Assembly: GCA_933228895.1 (NCBI GenBank)
Contig: OW121855.1
Span: 33,804,698 to 33,868,697 of the forward strand
DNA: 64,000 nucleotides
Direction of reading: 5' to 3'
DNA from: Platycnemis pennipes
Lineage: Eukaryota > Arthropoda > Insecta > Odonata > Platycnemididae
Positions 1-12,169 of the stretch are shown piece after piece. Both the position numbers and the translations under genes were made by a program. The notes below the pieces were generated by a model, which had not been told where the DNA came from, ran no database searches, and saw only the letters and a list, made by a program, of their open reading frames with translations. The stretch's first letter is position 1; every line of letters starts with the position of its first letter.

Positions 1-79
1 TCCAGACTACTAGCCAACCTCCCCCTCGCCATAGAAACCCCGCTGTGGAAAATCATTGGTATAAAACTCTCCCTCAATT

Positions 80-430
80 ACGGCGTTGTGGGTGAGGGAA
101 TCCCCGGCGAGACAAGCAGGTCGAATGGCGACTCCCAAGGTCGAATGCAACCGTATTCAATCCGGGGACCAAGGCGTAATATCAATCTTCCGCTCGGTAG
201 CACAATGCGGGATTACACCGCGGTTAAGGGGGGCAAGGAATTCGGCACTTTGAGAACGATGAATCGGATTGAGGGGCACGAGGCGTAACGCTGAAGCGCC
301 AGTAGAACGACTACTTTTTTCAGTTCGGGCGTGGAGAAATTTGCCGCGAGAAAAAGAAGAGGAAAAGTCTGTTTTACTACGGAACAAAGAGTTCCCTCGG
401 TGTGTACGTGGCCAGGAGCTCCTATATTTG
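80..430. other. CpG-enriched block, no gene recognised
   Basis: This stretch has more CG dinucleotides than the AT-rich DNA that follows and contains several short overlapping open frames on both strands. None of them resembles a known protein, and open frames in several frames at once are expected where stop codons are rare. It could be a regulatory segment or an unrecognised exon region. Confidence 0.3.
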
Positions 431-2257
431 GTGGGTCAACGGGGAACAATATTATTATAAAATATTACCTATCCCCGAAAAAAAACCATTCCCTCAAGGC
501 CATAAAATATATTGCTAGTTAAGTACATATCACATAGCAGTAGAACCACATATCACCATTATTGTATTAATCAAGATTTTCATTTCACCATTTATTTTAT
601 GTTTAATTGTATTTTCGATATTTTTCTTCATTCTACAATTTACTCCCAATAAAGGCTATTGGTGATTCATATTTAAGATGAATTAGGATTTTAGGAAATT
701 AGGATTCATACATTTTTTCATTATTCCATCTACCTTGCGGAACATTCTCAAGAGCTTGCGTTTCATCGTACCGGTGGGTACATAATTAGGTTAGGTAATT
801 TTCTAGTGGAAGGAGTAGGTGTCGCTGGTGTGTTTCTACTCATCCTTAAATTTCTTTTGTCTTATCAGAATAAGTGTATTTCCAAATCTCCCTTCGTGCT
901 CTCTGAGATCAAATATCGCTTTGATATCCTTTGAGTTACACAAGACGCCCATTACGAACTTGGATAGAAACTCAATGTTCCCAAATAAATATGACTGGAT
1001 TACGTTGTGTATTTCATGAGTAAACTACTAAAATGAGTTTACTCATAAATTTAACCCCGGAACTATGTTTAAGACATTTTTAAGAGACTGAGAAGCGTTG
1101 GCCGTCTGAAAATCAGAAATAAACATATTTCAAAACATAAGAATGATTTGGAAAAGTTTTAAAATACGTGAACTATCATCTAGAAGGTATAAAGCAGAAG
1201 TGAAGAAAGTAATTCGTATAGCGTTCGGACGGTAAATTCATAGATTACGTTGGTTCAAAACGCACGCCACCCCATAGTAAACATTTGTGAGTTTTTTATA
1301 AAAAATTTCTTTAGTGAGAAAATAACAACACCATGTCACGCGATAGAGCCTTGAGGAACCAACATTTCAACCGTATTTCATCGTTATTCGATGGGGATGG
1401 GCCCATCAATCGCTGGGGATTTCGGTATAAAGTTACGAAATAATGTCTCACAGGAACCAGAAATTCACTCGCAGCAAATTTGATGACATTTTTACCTCAC
1501 ATCAAGTGAAACCCTTCACCCGTCTTCAAGTGAACTCCAATGCTACTCATAGCATTAAAGAAAAATATTCCACTCTGCATTCTTAAGTTTTGTACTTGCA
1601 GATTTTTCCCCTCTGCCGTTTATCTCGTGACGTAACACATCCAACTAAAGAACCCACTTAATGTTTTCAAGGTTTTTTATATAACATACCACCATGATAT
1701 TTTTATAGTGCACGTAAGATATTGAAATACGGCGACACTTGAACACTGTGAGCAATTCAAAACCACATTTACACAAAATGTATTGGAAAAATATAGTATT
1801 TGCATTCCTAAGCGAGGCATTTCAATTCATGACGACTCCTAATCGCCGTACTTTATAAAATGAACGCCACAATGCACAAATCTCTGCGTTGCACCGAGTT
1901 TATTTTCCACCGAATCTGAGCGCACGCCGTCTTTCAACGTTTGCGGTCGTCGGGGTGAAAGAGGAAACTCGAACGTGAGAGAAACAGATAAATAAACTCC
2001 CTGTTATCTGCGTGCTTTTGGGATGATTCACACATTTCCCCCAGCAAGTCAAACACGCGGCTGCTGAATTGCATCGCCACGTCACCGCGCCTTCCTCAAA
2101 CAAATGCGATAAAGAATGACAAGACGATGAGGAGGAGAAATATTCAGTACAAACAGGAACGTTACATCGGCAACATTTTTTGATACGGAGAAACTTGATT
2201 CTTTTCTCGGACATCTAGAGGCACAGATGAAGAATTATTGGATCGACAGCTGTACCA
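431..2257. other. AT-rich non-coding stretch
   Basis: AT-rich sequence with frequent stops in all frames. I see no terminal inverted repeats, SINE promoter boxes or coding signatures. A 104-codon open frame on the minus strand (1900-2214) has no recognisable motif. Confidence 0.5.
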
Positions 2258-3537
2258 CCCTGTTGGAAATTTCCCTACAAGATTTCCCTAGAACGTAGGG
2301 AAAAGCAAGGGAAAATTTGAAATTTCCCTAGAAAAAATGTGTTTTCTAGGGAAATCTCTCATAGTCTAGGGAAATTTTTTCCCTAGAACTTTTTTCCTTA
2401 GAAAATTTAGGCTTTGGGAAATTATTTCCCTAGAAAAAAAACGCTGCTCTAGGGAAATTTTTTCCCTAGAACTTTTTTCCTTAGAAAATTTAGGCTTTGG
2501 GAAATTATTTCCCTAGAAAATACGCTGCTCTAGGGAAAATCTTCAGGCTTAGGGAAAACGTTATTAAGGAGAAATTTCCCATATTATTTGAATGATTCCC
2601 TTTCACTTTATCAATTTAGTGATTACATTTCACCATTTCTATGTTGTGTATACATTTATCACAGAGTTAACAGTCACAAATCACAATTAATAACATTTGT
2701 AACCAAACAAATATATGCTAACCCGCATCGTGCAGTGCTTGAAGCCAAGCGAATCAGCAGTATCAACAGTGATAATTTCGGAAGAACACCTTTTTATTCG
2801 AGGTTGGGAACATTTTCGGTAAGTTAATGAAGACATTTCTTATAATCATTAGCATTCCATAATTTTATGTTAATCATTGAAATTGGCAAATTCGGTCATT
2901 AAAAATTCTATCTTTGTTTATTACATTGTTGTCAACAGAATTGAAATGGCAACGGAGACTGCGTTTTCGCACGCATGGGTTCAGTATTGTGTAATTATGA
3001 TCATAATTAGTTCAATTTTATAACCATAATCCTTGACCTCCTCTATATTTTCAGGTGCATTCATAAATGAATTAAAGAAGAGAATAAGATTTCATCCAGC
3101 AGAAGGCAAAAGAATAAACGTGTATGCTAATGAAAAATGTAAACATGCTGCTAAAAAAGGAATAAACATTGGTAACATTGATTTCTTTTCAATCATTCAT
3201 TGTGATATATTCCCTCCATTCCACGGATTTTTATCAAGTCTTCCCTATATTTATGCTTATGTTTTTTGGATAATCATGTGCATTATTGTTTATTGAGTGG
3301 AATATTTACGTAAGGAAAACTTTCCTCGGTACCTAATTGCTAGGGAAATATTTTCCCTAGAAATATTTTCTAGGGAAAATGGGGGTTCAATTTTCTAGGG
3401 AAATATTTTCAAGGGAAATATTTTCTAGGGAAAATTATTCCCTAGAAATATTTTCTAGGGAAAAAGGGGGTTCAATTTTCTAGGGAAAATTGTAGGGAAA
3501 ATTGTAGGGAAAATTTGTAGGGAAATTTCCATCAGGG
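2258..3537. mobile_element. 1.28-kb inverted-repeat element with subterminal motif arrays
   Basis: The left end reads CCCTGTTGGAAATTTCCCT and the reverse complement of the right end reads CCCTGATGGAAATTTCCCT, and the match continues through the next bases (CTACAA). Inside each end lies an array of TTTCCCTAG-type words in both orientations, at about 2278-2545 and 3325-3520. The middle is AT-rich, with two short open frames (2588-2827 and 3033-3296) that contain a donor-like gtaagt at 2820 and a tttcag acceptor near 3055, but joining these sites does not keep an open frame. No clear target-site duplication is seen. This is best read as a non-autonomous or decayed DNA transposon of uncertain superfamily. 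Arrays of short subterminal words are a known transposase-binding layout in some DNA transposons. Confidence 0.75.
2366..2540. repeat. Tandem duplication, about 82-bp unit
   Basis: Two consecutive copies start at CTAGGGAAATTTTTTCCCTA (2366 and 2449, spacing 83), and a partial third starts at 2530 (spacing 81). The copies are nearly identical apart from the length of an A-run. The duplication lies inside the left motif array of the enclosing element. Confidence 0.85.
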
Positions 3538-3725
3538 CAGATAGTAAATATGCAGCTAGGATCCTGTGCAGATTGAAAGAGCTGAGTTGGCACACGGGTC
3601 GCTTGGCTAATCTCCAAATAGTGTTTTGGAGACAATTTGAGGCCACTTCATAGTGCCGTCATTTTGGTAGGGCAGAGAATGGCTAAACACCTCCCTTGTC
3701 CTAACTACTTGTATCTAACTGTGAA

Positions 3726-3950
3726 GTGACTTGTAGTGCTTGGAATGTTACAATGTACCATTTCTGTAAGCGCTTAGGGCATGGAAATGAGATTTGTCGA
3801 TTAAAACCTCTCACACTAAATCGGGTCTCCCACAAAAAAAAACATTTTCCAAACCTAATCGAAACTAAAGACCAACTAGGAGCTGACTCTGATAATTGTA
3901 TTGAAGAAACAAATAATTTGATACCTCAAAATGAAGAATGTAAATCATAA
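3726..3950 (+). pseudogene. Gag-like zinc-knuckle remnant
   Basis: A 74-codon open frame contains YHFCKRLGHGNEIC near residues 11-24. This matches the retroelement gag knuckle pattern C-x2-C-x4-H-x4-C except that the first cysteine is tyrosine (codon TAC, one base from TGC or TGT). The remainder is basic, then acidic and asparagine-rich. No protease, reverse transcriptase or terminal repeat is visible nearby. The frame stops at a TAA, and the following codons (KEISKYQF) continue in phase for a short way, suggesting a decayed longer frame. It is probably a fragment of an LTR retroelement gag. It could also be a chance match or a host exon of the CCHC type. Confidence 0.35.
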
Positions 3951-5149
3951 AAGGAAATCTCAAAATATCAGTTCAAAAAATTTCAAACTGATTTGAGGTC
4001 CAAAGTAGAGCACTATGTGCGTAAAATATGAATGTTTAATTCCAACTAGAAGTTGTTGATATCCAGTATCAACATACTTTGCTGTTAATCAGAACCATGG
4101 TCAATGTGCTTTCTTCAAATATTATAAGCTAACGGGAAGATATAAACAAGATTATGGATATAGCCATGCTATTTTATTAGGAAAAATATTCAACGGCTTG
4201 ACACGTGACAAATGGTGACAACCGTATCTTACCTCAGAAGCAACTATCCAAAAATAATGTATGGCCACATCATATCGGTGCATCATAGCATCATTCATTT
4301 TTTGATAAAGGGTACCTCTAGTACATTAGTAAGTGTTGAATAACTATCATCAGATAGATAATTGTTTTCACTCGCGGAATAATTAGCCTTACTCTAATTT
4401 GTATACGAATTGCTAGTGATTTCTTTCAATTATATTAATATCTGATCCATTATCGCATTTATGTAACAAATAATATAATTTAATGCTTCTCTGGCTAAAT
4501 CGTAAAAAATTCTGTTGATAAACATCCCGCTTTTGTGAAGAATACAGCTTTGCTTATCGCTCACGCACATGAAAAATCGCTACGGCCTATAGTAGCTTCA
4601 GGAAAAGAGATGGCTGTTAGGACATCCTTTCAATGAAATAGAAAAGGGAGAGTCATTAATCCCGTTCATTGAGTGTAGTTAAGATCAGTCGAGGTGTAGG
4701 TTTCCACTATATTATTGCTCCATGCCTCTCTTTACAATGAAAATGTATTTCAGCAAGAACGTTCGAACTCGGAACAGGACGAGCTTGGTAATGAAGTTCA
4801 CGAATGCTTGGTGCATCCTAGTCATTGTTATTTCAATGCTTATTGTTTGGCTGAATTCAACCCTCGAATTGTTCCCATTCGATGCTTAGATCTTAATCTA
4901 CTGAATCCCGAGCAAGCCATGAATGTGTGTGGCAGAAGATGGATAATTACGGAACATGCACTTAAGAACGCAATTAGTAATAGTAATTAATCAATAGAGA
5001 TTAGTACTTGTGTCATGTGGGTCAGAGGCTATGAAGTTCACTTTGCGCACAACATGCGAGGAGATTTGTAAGCAAAATTATACACTGGCAATGCAGAACC
5101 AACGGTTCATGTAAATATGCAAAAATGCATAAAAATCTACTTTACAGGA
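3951..5149. other. Non-coding stretch with one unassigned ORF
   Basis: Mostly stop-rich, AT-rich sequence. A 91-codon open frame (4715-4990, +) with six cysteines and a possible tttcag acceptor at 4748-4753 is the only protein-like segment. It matches no family I recognise and has no clear donor site, so it is not called a gene. Confidence 0.4.
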
Positions 5150-5390
5150 ATATTATGGTATGGAAGTTAGATTACTTGTTTCCCATTTCTAGGGTCCGAG
5201 TTAGAATCACAGCTGTAGCACAGATCGTTATTGTTATCACGATCCTCACTTTGGTGCTGTGTTTTGAGCACTTTAAGTTTAGCTCTCTGTTCGTGGGATG
5301 GGACGTTAAACCGTTGATACTTTAGCACTTCTTGTTAAGTGCCCAGTAATTCCGACGCCAGGTTTCTCTCCACCCTTGGTCTGTTCCCTA
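5150..5390 (+). mobile_element. tRNA-derived SINE, family A (degenerate copy)
   Basis: A degenerate A box (gttagattact) and B box (gagttagaatcac) at the 5' part are followed by the family-specific body: GTGGGATGGGACGTTAAACC, a GACGCCAGG segment and TTTCTCTCCACCCTTG at the 3' end. The order and spacing match the copies at 23243 and 30831. Such elements are copied by LINE machinery and transcribed by RNA polymerase III from the internal boxes. Confidence 0.75.
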
Positions 5391-5929
5391 AAAAGTTTCG
5401 GCCTCAGCTCATTCACCCAGCTGTCCAAAATGGCGCAAATGAACTGCTGTCCGTCGTTTCCCCCGAATAATTATAGTAACTACTGACTTCATTAACTGTT
5501 CTTAATATCTTCGTAGTGATTTCGATTTAATAACTTCATGTGCAAAGGATCTATTATATACTATATCTTAGTGCATATCATAGAGGAAGAGAAGAGTTCC
5601 TTTTGTGTAAGCGCTGGAGAAAATCAGGTACGTCAGTGCCTTAGTCGAAAAGTTCGAACTTGATGACAGGAAGCAAACAGATGTGTCATACCCATCGACG
5701 TAAGTTAATTAATGTACATACCTCTTCGTACTCAATCGTTAATTCGAGAGGCTGATTCGTAAGATGTCACGAGCTCGTTTCTAGGCGCGTCCGGAAACAG
5801 TGACATTCATCGTTCTTTCATTTTCCTCCGGAATGTGGATGGCGCAATGGATTGCGCAATCGGTACCTAATTACTCTGTTGCGCGTCACTCCAATTCATG
5901 CACGATTCCCTGAGGCGGCAGAGCCGATC
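5391..5929. other. Non-coding stretch
   Basis: AT-rich sequence with no motif, repeat or coding signature that I can support. Confidence 0.5.
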
Positions 5930-6380
5930 CTGGCGTTGAGTCACCTTCCCATCACAATTCTAGGGGAACTTAGAGCGAAGCGCGATAAAAAAGATACCTT
6001 CGTAAGCGCTTCCTCCCTCCCACCCCTATTCACCTCCTCCTCCTCCTGCCCCATTGAGTCACGCTGTTGGACTCTTTGATAAGCCTTGTTTTCCGCCAGC
6101 GAGGTCGCGCTCGCCAGCGATATTCTACTGACGAAGGCGTCTTTCACCTCAAGAATCTGTTTCAGCTCGCATGCGACGAAGACACGAAGAGTTGTGAGGA
6201 TGGATGGAGTAGCTTGGCTCCGCGGCGTGTCGACGAAGCTTGTAGTATCTGAGCGATTATCGAAGTGACTGGTATGAGCTTCGTTCGGGAACCCGACGAC
6301 AAACTCGTCGACGATCATCCCTCACGTGATAAGCTCGTCGTTGAAAGAAAGGTGACCACTCACAATGGACGCGCCTCGCC
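5930..6380. promoter_or_regulatory. CpG-rich block, possible regulatory DNA
   Basis: Clustered CG dinucleotides, a pyrimidine run with CTC repeats (6015-6050) and two close copies of CTCGTCG around 6303-6340. A 125-codon minus-strand frame (5941-6318) and several plus-strand frames overlap, which argues for low stop density rather than a gene. There is no recognisable protein and no TATA or initiator that I would defend. Confidence 0.3.
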
Positions 6381-7844
6381 ATTAAATGAGATAGTACTTA
6401 TTGTGAAAAGGAAAAAAACAGCAGGATATGTACAGCATATTCCCAGCAGTGAAAGTAAATTTCATGGCACTCACAATCAAGTATGTAGATAGATAGAGCG
6501 GAAACATATTCAATACCGTAATTGACTATTTCTTCCGCAATATACCCCGTATCGTGCACTCATGGCTCATACGGGGGCTGATATGGAGGACATGCCTGAT
6601 AAAAATATAATTACTACTTTGGCCAGGAAAATCAACTTGAACCGTCTGCATTCAGAGAAAGCCGTACAGGTGAAATGTGAAATCTTTATCATAATTAGAA
6701 AACTAAATTCAAAGTAATTAAAAAGGAAAACATTTGCATTAATTATCGTTTAAATTAAAGCCACGGATTGGACTGAATATTACAGTCTAAGATGAAGATA
6801 ATCGGATAAGGTTACTACAGCGAAAAGACCTTACAAAGGCAACCTACTGAATTCCCTAATGCTTTAAAAGTGGTATAATATCCACCACCGAGATGAGTTG
6901 CCGCCGCTAATCTTTAACTCCAAAGATACATTTACGATAGATTCAGGTCCCTTCATTTACCTACCTTAATTGATTTGTTAAATGAAATAGAGCCGCATGT
7001 GGAACCTAGAAATTTGTTGTAACCTGCAGTAACAGTTTGTCACTGCCTTAAACCATTTTAGCTTATTTTATTTCTTAACATTATTACAATCTCAATGGAT
7101 TTAATTAATACCTCTATATAAGAAGAATAAGGAAGAAGAATATTTTTATACGAACGCATGATGACTTACAAGCGGAAATCCTCACACTCAGGCATCATAT
7201 GAGTAAAAGGAAAATATGCATGAAATGCCTCTATGAATAATTGGAAATTCATAGCAACACAAGTCCTCAGCAAGAAAACATGTGATATTACTTCCTGATG
7301 AGTTACAGGAGGCATAACATTATTTTGAATTCACTCTAAATTTAAGTAAATGAATACCCCACGTTATATTGATCATTGGTCTCAGAAGATAAGACTTATT
7401 CGACTTTTGACGAGCGTCAATCCTGTTACACTATAAATCACGCATATATTATTAATGTACACTTATATGACATGATGAATGTTTATTTATGACAGATGGC
7501 GTAAAATTATGAATGAAATATGGTGCAAATATTTTAAATGTCATATTAAAGCAAAACAGGAGATGATCAACATAACTTAAGCTTATATTCACATTTATTA
7601 TGAAAATCACCGGATTTGATACCTCATAATTTGAGCTATACATTAAAAATTGAACGGCACTGAAAGTAAAGAATTTATCAGCGTTTCCATTTTTTTCCAA
7701 AAACTAAATTATACCTTTCGATACTACACACTTTATTTCACGCTACGTATCGGCATCCAAATTCATAAGATGCCAGAAGTAAATGTAGAATTTTCAATTC
7801 CCACCAATTCCATATGAAAGGCACAATATTCACCTAAAGTAGCA
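6381..7844. other. AT-rich non-coding stretch
   Basis: No coding potential, SINE boxes or inverted repeats beyond chance were seen. Confidence 0.5.
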
Positions 7845-7905
7845 AGGTCGGTAGCCTAGCAGCTCGAGGGTCACGGCTTCGAACCCTATCGAGTACGTAT
7901 TTTAA
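7845..7905 (+). mobile_element. tRNA-related SINE 5' fragment
   Basis: The sequence around ggtcggtagcctagcag and ggcttcgaaccctatcg has the spacing of RNA polymerase III A and B boxes; the B box GGCTTCGAACCCT is close to GGTTCGAATCC. It does not form a full tRNA cloverleaf and lacks the family-A body downstream, so it is called a SINE head rather than a tRNA gene. Confidence 0.5.
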
Positions 7906-9479
7906 GCTTGTCTCAGAATAAATATCTTATTTTAGAAGGCGCGAAATAACCTAAAAATCCCTAAAAAGACTCCAAGATTTACAGATGCCTATGTTGTATG
8001 ATGCAGCAGGAAGCATCCCAGCTGGAATCGTACGTCTCGCGCACTTGTCTGGTGCAGGCTAGTCAATGTCAACGTCGTTGCCGAGAACATTAAAGCTAAA
8101 AGCTCGTGCGTTAAAATCTCCGTACAAGAAACATTACGTGCAGCCCATCAATAACTCTGGCCGAAGACAGCCGGCCCAGACGCCTGCTTAACAGTCAAAA
8201 GTGCTTGAGCAGAAATAAACTCCGAGCAATCAACAGTACAAATACACTCGATAACCATTTTTTCCCAAATACAAATAATATATGAAATATTCAAAAGAGT
8301 GGAAATGACCTTCGGACAGAGAATCAGCTCCGTAAACGACATCCATTCGCCTCTCTTTTTGAGATTTTACGATAGGTTCTGTCGGTGAGGTGGAATTATC
8401 ATTTATAATCTGTGTGATTTGAATGTTACATGCGGTAAGGATGATCCAAAATTGCCACGCGCTGGTAGTCAACCATCATGGTTTAGCTGTCTTGAAACGC
8501 ATTTGTATTTTCATGAACCCTGCCATTGCAAAACCCATCAAAGAACTCGAGCATATCTGGTCATAAATTTCATTAAGACCTCCATGCTTGGTCATGAGAA
8601 ACAGGAGTATCAGAAATTCATGACACGGCACCATCATCAAAATAAGAAGGTAAAATGTGAAGAAAAAACAATAATTTCAATGAATCCGTATATATACATT
8701 CTAAATGTAGAACATTACCTTGCAAAGACACGAGAAAAATCGCGATAGTCTGAAGAAAAAATTATTCTTAACGAGCAGGCCATTATTATTTACACTCTTG
8801 CGTTCTTGTTCTAGTTTTCCAACTGGAATGTTTTGTACATTCAACCTGTCTAAGATTTATGGCAAGAGTATGAGTTAAAAAAGCGTGACTTTCACCCTCA
8901 CATTCAATCAGTGAAACAAACCTGACATCTACAATTATTGCATAGATTGGCGAGTGAATGTGGCGGTGGAGTGACATGGAGTAGACACGAATAAAATGGG
9001 TAGTAAAAATGGCTTCGTGTAATCATATTAGTATTAATTTTTGACGCGGAAAATGAATATGCTACATGACAGAATGTAGCATATTCAATTGCAGTAAATG
9101 CACGGATGAGTTGACAAGCAGAATTTTATCTGATGTGTTACACTGAGACCTTATAGGAAAATACGAAAAAACTATCGAAAGAACTACTGATAGAAGAATA
9201 TCTGAGCTCATAAGTTTCATCTTTAGTTTGAACGATGGGTCCAATAGGATGACGTAACCGTAATAAAACGTGCTTATCTCCTTTTAACTCTAGGAAAATG
9301 ACAACGATTTAGAAGCGTAACAGCTGCCGCTAGTAATGCGTGATGCACAAAAGTAGAAGAAAAAACATATTCCGTATACTTTTCACGCATTTTTCTTTCA
9401 ACTCACTGGCCCTAAGCATCGCCTTCAATCCGTAAAACTCTGTACTCGCAATTCTTGCACAGAAAAAGTTTATTTTTAC
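7906..9479. other. Non-coding stretch
   Basis: AT-rich. A 109-codon plus-strand frame (8419-8748) has no recognisable motif. One short perfect hairpin is listed separately. Confidence 0.45.
9054..9087. repeat. Short perfect inverted repeat
   Basis: TGAATATGCTACAT (9054-9067) and its exact reverse complement (9074-9087) are separated by 6 bp. The hairpin is compact and isolated, with no attached gene or element. Confidence 0.8.
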
Positions 9480-9995
9480 AGTCGACTCGGAAAAGACAAA
9501 AAACACGCTGCGAGTTGCGTCGCACGTCGGATAGACGATGGACTTACGAAAAGTACTTGCCTTAAGCACGACAATGATTTTAATCGCACCTTGAATATTT
9601 CGGCTCAAGCTGGGTAAATCATCACCGAAGTGTGAATGCTTTAAACTGCCGAGCAGGACACCGCTGCTTTGTTGGACCTTCGCGGAGAACAAGACTCCGA
9701 GAATTGCGATCTAACAGAATGCTTGACTTCCTCGCCTTCTCCCCGTCATCTTGAGCCGGTCGAGCGTCGTAAATGGCCGGCAGTTGGTGGGCAGCAAGGC
9801 GGATGGGCAAATATTTGCGTCGGCGGCCGTGAACTCGAGATCGGTGACGAGAAATACGAAAGAAATCCTCCCCGTCCCTCATAAACGGCGGTGCTCGCGC
9901 GAAGGCGGTTTTGTTTGCAGAAGAGAAGCCACCGCCGACAGGAGAGGAGGATGCGAAGTCAAATAAGGGTCAGTGGAGCGGGAACCAACGCAAAC
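9480..9995. promoter_or_regulatory. CpG-rich block
   Basis: CpG-dense sequence with overlapping open frames on both strands (for example 9622-9882 minus and 9669-9966 plus). None carries a recognisable domain. It may be a promoter or enhancer segment; no defined core promoter could be placed. Confidence 0.3.
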
Positions 9996-10462
9996 AACGC
10001 ACAAAACAAGAGAGTGAGAAGACTGCTAATTAGATGAGATTGCGTGAGAGCGACGAGAAAATAAAAGCCCAAGTAGTTTCGATCACAACGGGTTTTATCC
10101 GTCTAACTGCGCGTCTAGAAACACTCCTCGACTATGTGGGGAAATGCAGAAAGGTTCACTTCCACGAGCTTATAATGGTGCAAACTTTAAAACAGGGCAA
10201 TTGCCATGACCTTGGCATGACATTTATTTCATGTAAGTAGTTCATTGCCTAACCCAGTGATCACCGAAGCAATTTAAATGAAAGCTAAAGTAAAAAAATG
10301 ACGTTAGCTATTACGGGGTGGGATCATATTCCTTCTTTTGCGTTATCACCATCGTTATCCATGACGCGAACTCATGTAGAAAAGCACTGATCGTAGTGAC
10401 TGTCCAGATGTATTTTTCTTCTTCTTTGTAAGTGGGATCTATGATTTAAAACGCTGGGCAAG
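9996..10462. other. Non-coding stretch
   Basis: No gene or element seen before the target-site duplication of the next transposon. Confidence 0.5.
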
Positions 10463-10470
10463 GTTTGATC

Positions 10471-10924
10471 CAGGCACTTAGCCAGGGAGGGGGCTTTAGC
10501 CCCTCCCCCCGACATTTTTTCCCAATAATTTTTTGGTTCTGATTTTAACTGGGCATGATAAGCCGGATTACACTGCACATAATTCAAGTTTAAGTGTCTA
10601 GAAATGTGATCACTAGTTTGATGCATGTATGTAGTTAATAGTTGTTATTTTCAATCTGATGCGCAGTTATGTATACGTTGAACTTCTCTTCTGAGGCAAG
10701 TTAAATTAACTTCTTCATGACAAGGTAAGCAATGAACTTTACCAGTGAGAATGGATAGGAATGGGCACTGTGAAATTAGATACCAATCACTGAAAATTAA
10801 GGGAAGAGGTTTGTGACATGTCGGCACCGAACGGGCAAGGATGATTTGTTTTAAGTTACGCTACGCTAGAATTCTCCCCCCCCCCCTCCCCCCACCCGAA
10901 AGCAAATTTATGGCTACGTGCCTG
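10471..10924 (+). mobile_element. hAT-type non-autonomous transposon (MITE)
   Basis: The ends are inverted: CAGGCACTTAGCCA at 10471 and TGGCTACGTGCCTG at 10911-10924 (one mismatch in 14). They are flanked by an 8-bp target duplication, GTTTGATC (10463-10470) and GTTTGAAC (10925-10932), 7 of 8 identical. Terminal CAG...CTG with an 8-bp duplication is the hAT superfamily hallmark. The subterminal G-rich/C-rich segments (AGGGAGGGGGCTTTAGCCCC and a long C-run near 10875) are typical of this kind of element. It encodes no transposase, so it would depend on a transposase supplied elsewhere. An inverted second copy lies at about 21655-22092. Confidence 0.9.
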
Positions 10925-10998
10925 GTTTGAACTATTGTCATCTCATTTCAGCTTTCCTAAGCGCTATAAAAATACGTGATTGATGGCGTAATGAATTC

Positions 10999-11039
10999 CT
11001 AGATCACAGATCTTCATTACGCGTAGATCTGTGATCTAG
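10999..11039. repeat. Perfect 14-bp inverted repeat
   Basis: CTAGATCACAGATC (10999-11012) pairs exactly with GATCTGTGATCTAG (11026-11039). An overlapping CGTAATGAA/TTCATTACG pair shares the same loop region, giving alternative foldings. It lies just outside the hAT element. Confidence 0.8.
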
Positions 11040-12169
11040 TTGGCAGCTATGCGTGAATAAATTAATGAAAAGTATGTGACTGAAGATCCTATGCATAGTA
11101 GTGTTGACTCCAGTGGTCGCTTTCATTTTACTACAAAAGAACGATATAAAACCACTTGAAATTAATCCAAATAAGTTGTAACTAAGTCTAAGTCGTCATT
11201 TATGTTTTTGGAAAGGGTGGGGCAAATTTATTTAAAGGGGGGTAGGGTTTTATAAGGAAGAGGAGCACAAATGTCATTGTGTATTTTGAATCTAGCATTT
11301 TCATCCCTAAGTAAGGAAAAAAGTCCAGTGTTAAAGGTACAATTCCTAAATTTTCCCCGTATCCTACTCAATAAATTATGTTTTATAAATACACCAGGCA
11401 CATGAGAGAAAAGGAGGAAATGCCCTTTGATGCCCTTGACCATGCAAAATAAAGGACCATTATATTGATTAAAACATCATAAAGAGCAAATGAAATGAAA
11501 GGCCAGGATAGATAACCGAATACCTAAATAGAGGAGCTCATTCCTTCCTCTAGAGGGTTGCGTTTGAAACCATCGGAATTATCTCGAATAGATTACCAAG
11601 GATTCACGCGGTGCAAACACGAATGGTCCGCAAATTTATGCGTTAAAACCGCTGATTACAACCTCATACATTGTTTACACTTCTTTTTTATCTCATCTGG
11701 GGGCTCTATAGGCAAGGGATATGTGAAAAATCAAGTGACAAAAATTAATGATATTGTAACGAGCGCTTAGATCATACTAAATTTGTAAGCCATTCGTATT
11801 TGTATCACGTGACTCCTTGGTTACCTATTCAAGATAATCCCGACGGTTTCAAACATCCCCCCCTAGCGCAGAGAATTGCGCAGATAATTTGCGGAAAATA
11901 TCCACATTCAAAAGCAAAATTCTCCCAGCATATATTGTTTCCCATCTCCCTGCGGTACAAAGATGCGCACTTGATTGTGGCATGCATTATCATATTGTTT
12001 TCTGAAAATGCAGGAGACACCATTGACTAAGAGTGGCACCAACACCTCACTCATGGATCTAGAAACCACCTACGAAACCATGGGAAAGGGTTACATCCCA
12101 CGAACAAAGAGCATTTAATCTCCCTCCCTCTAAAAGGACTAGCGCAATTCCCTACGCCATAAAATGTCA
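11040..12169. other. Non-coding stretch
   Basis: Mixed AT-rich sequence, with no gene, repeat or promoter that I can support. Confidence 0.5.

Noticed and set aside
786..800. Telomeric TTAGG repeat
   Set aside because: Only about two units are present (ttaggttagg), which is expected by chance.
2588..3296. Two-exon gene inside the 2258-3537 element
   Set aside because: Donor gtaagt at 2820 and acceptor cag at 3055 are attractive, but splicing them gives an immediate stop.
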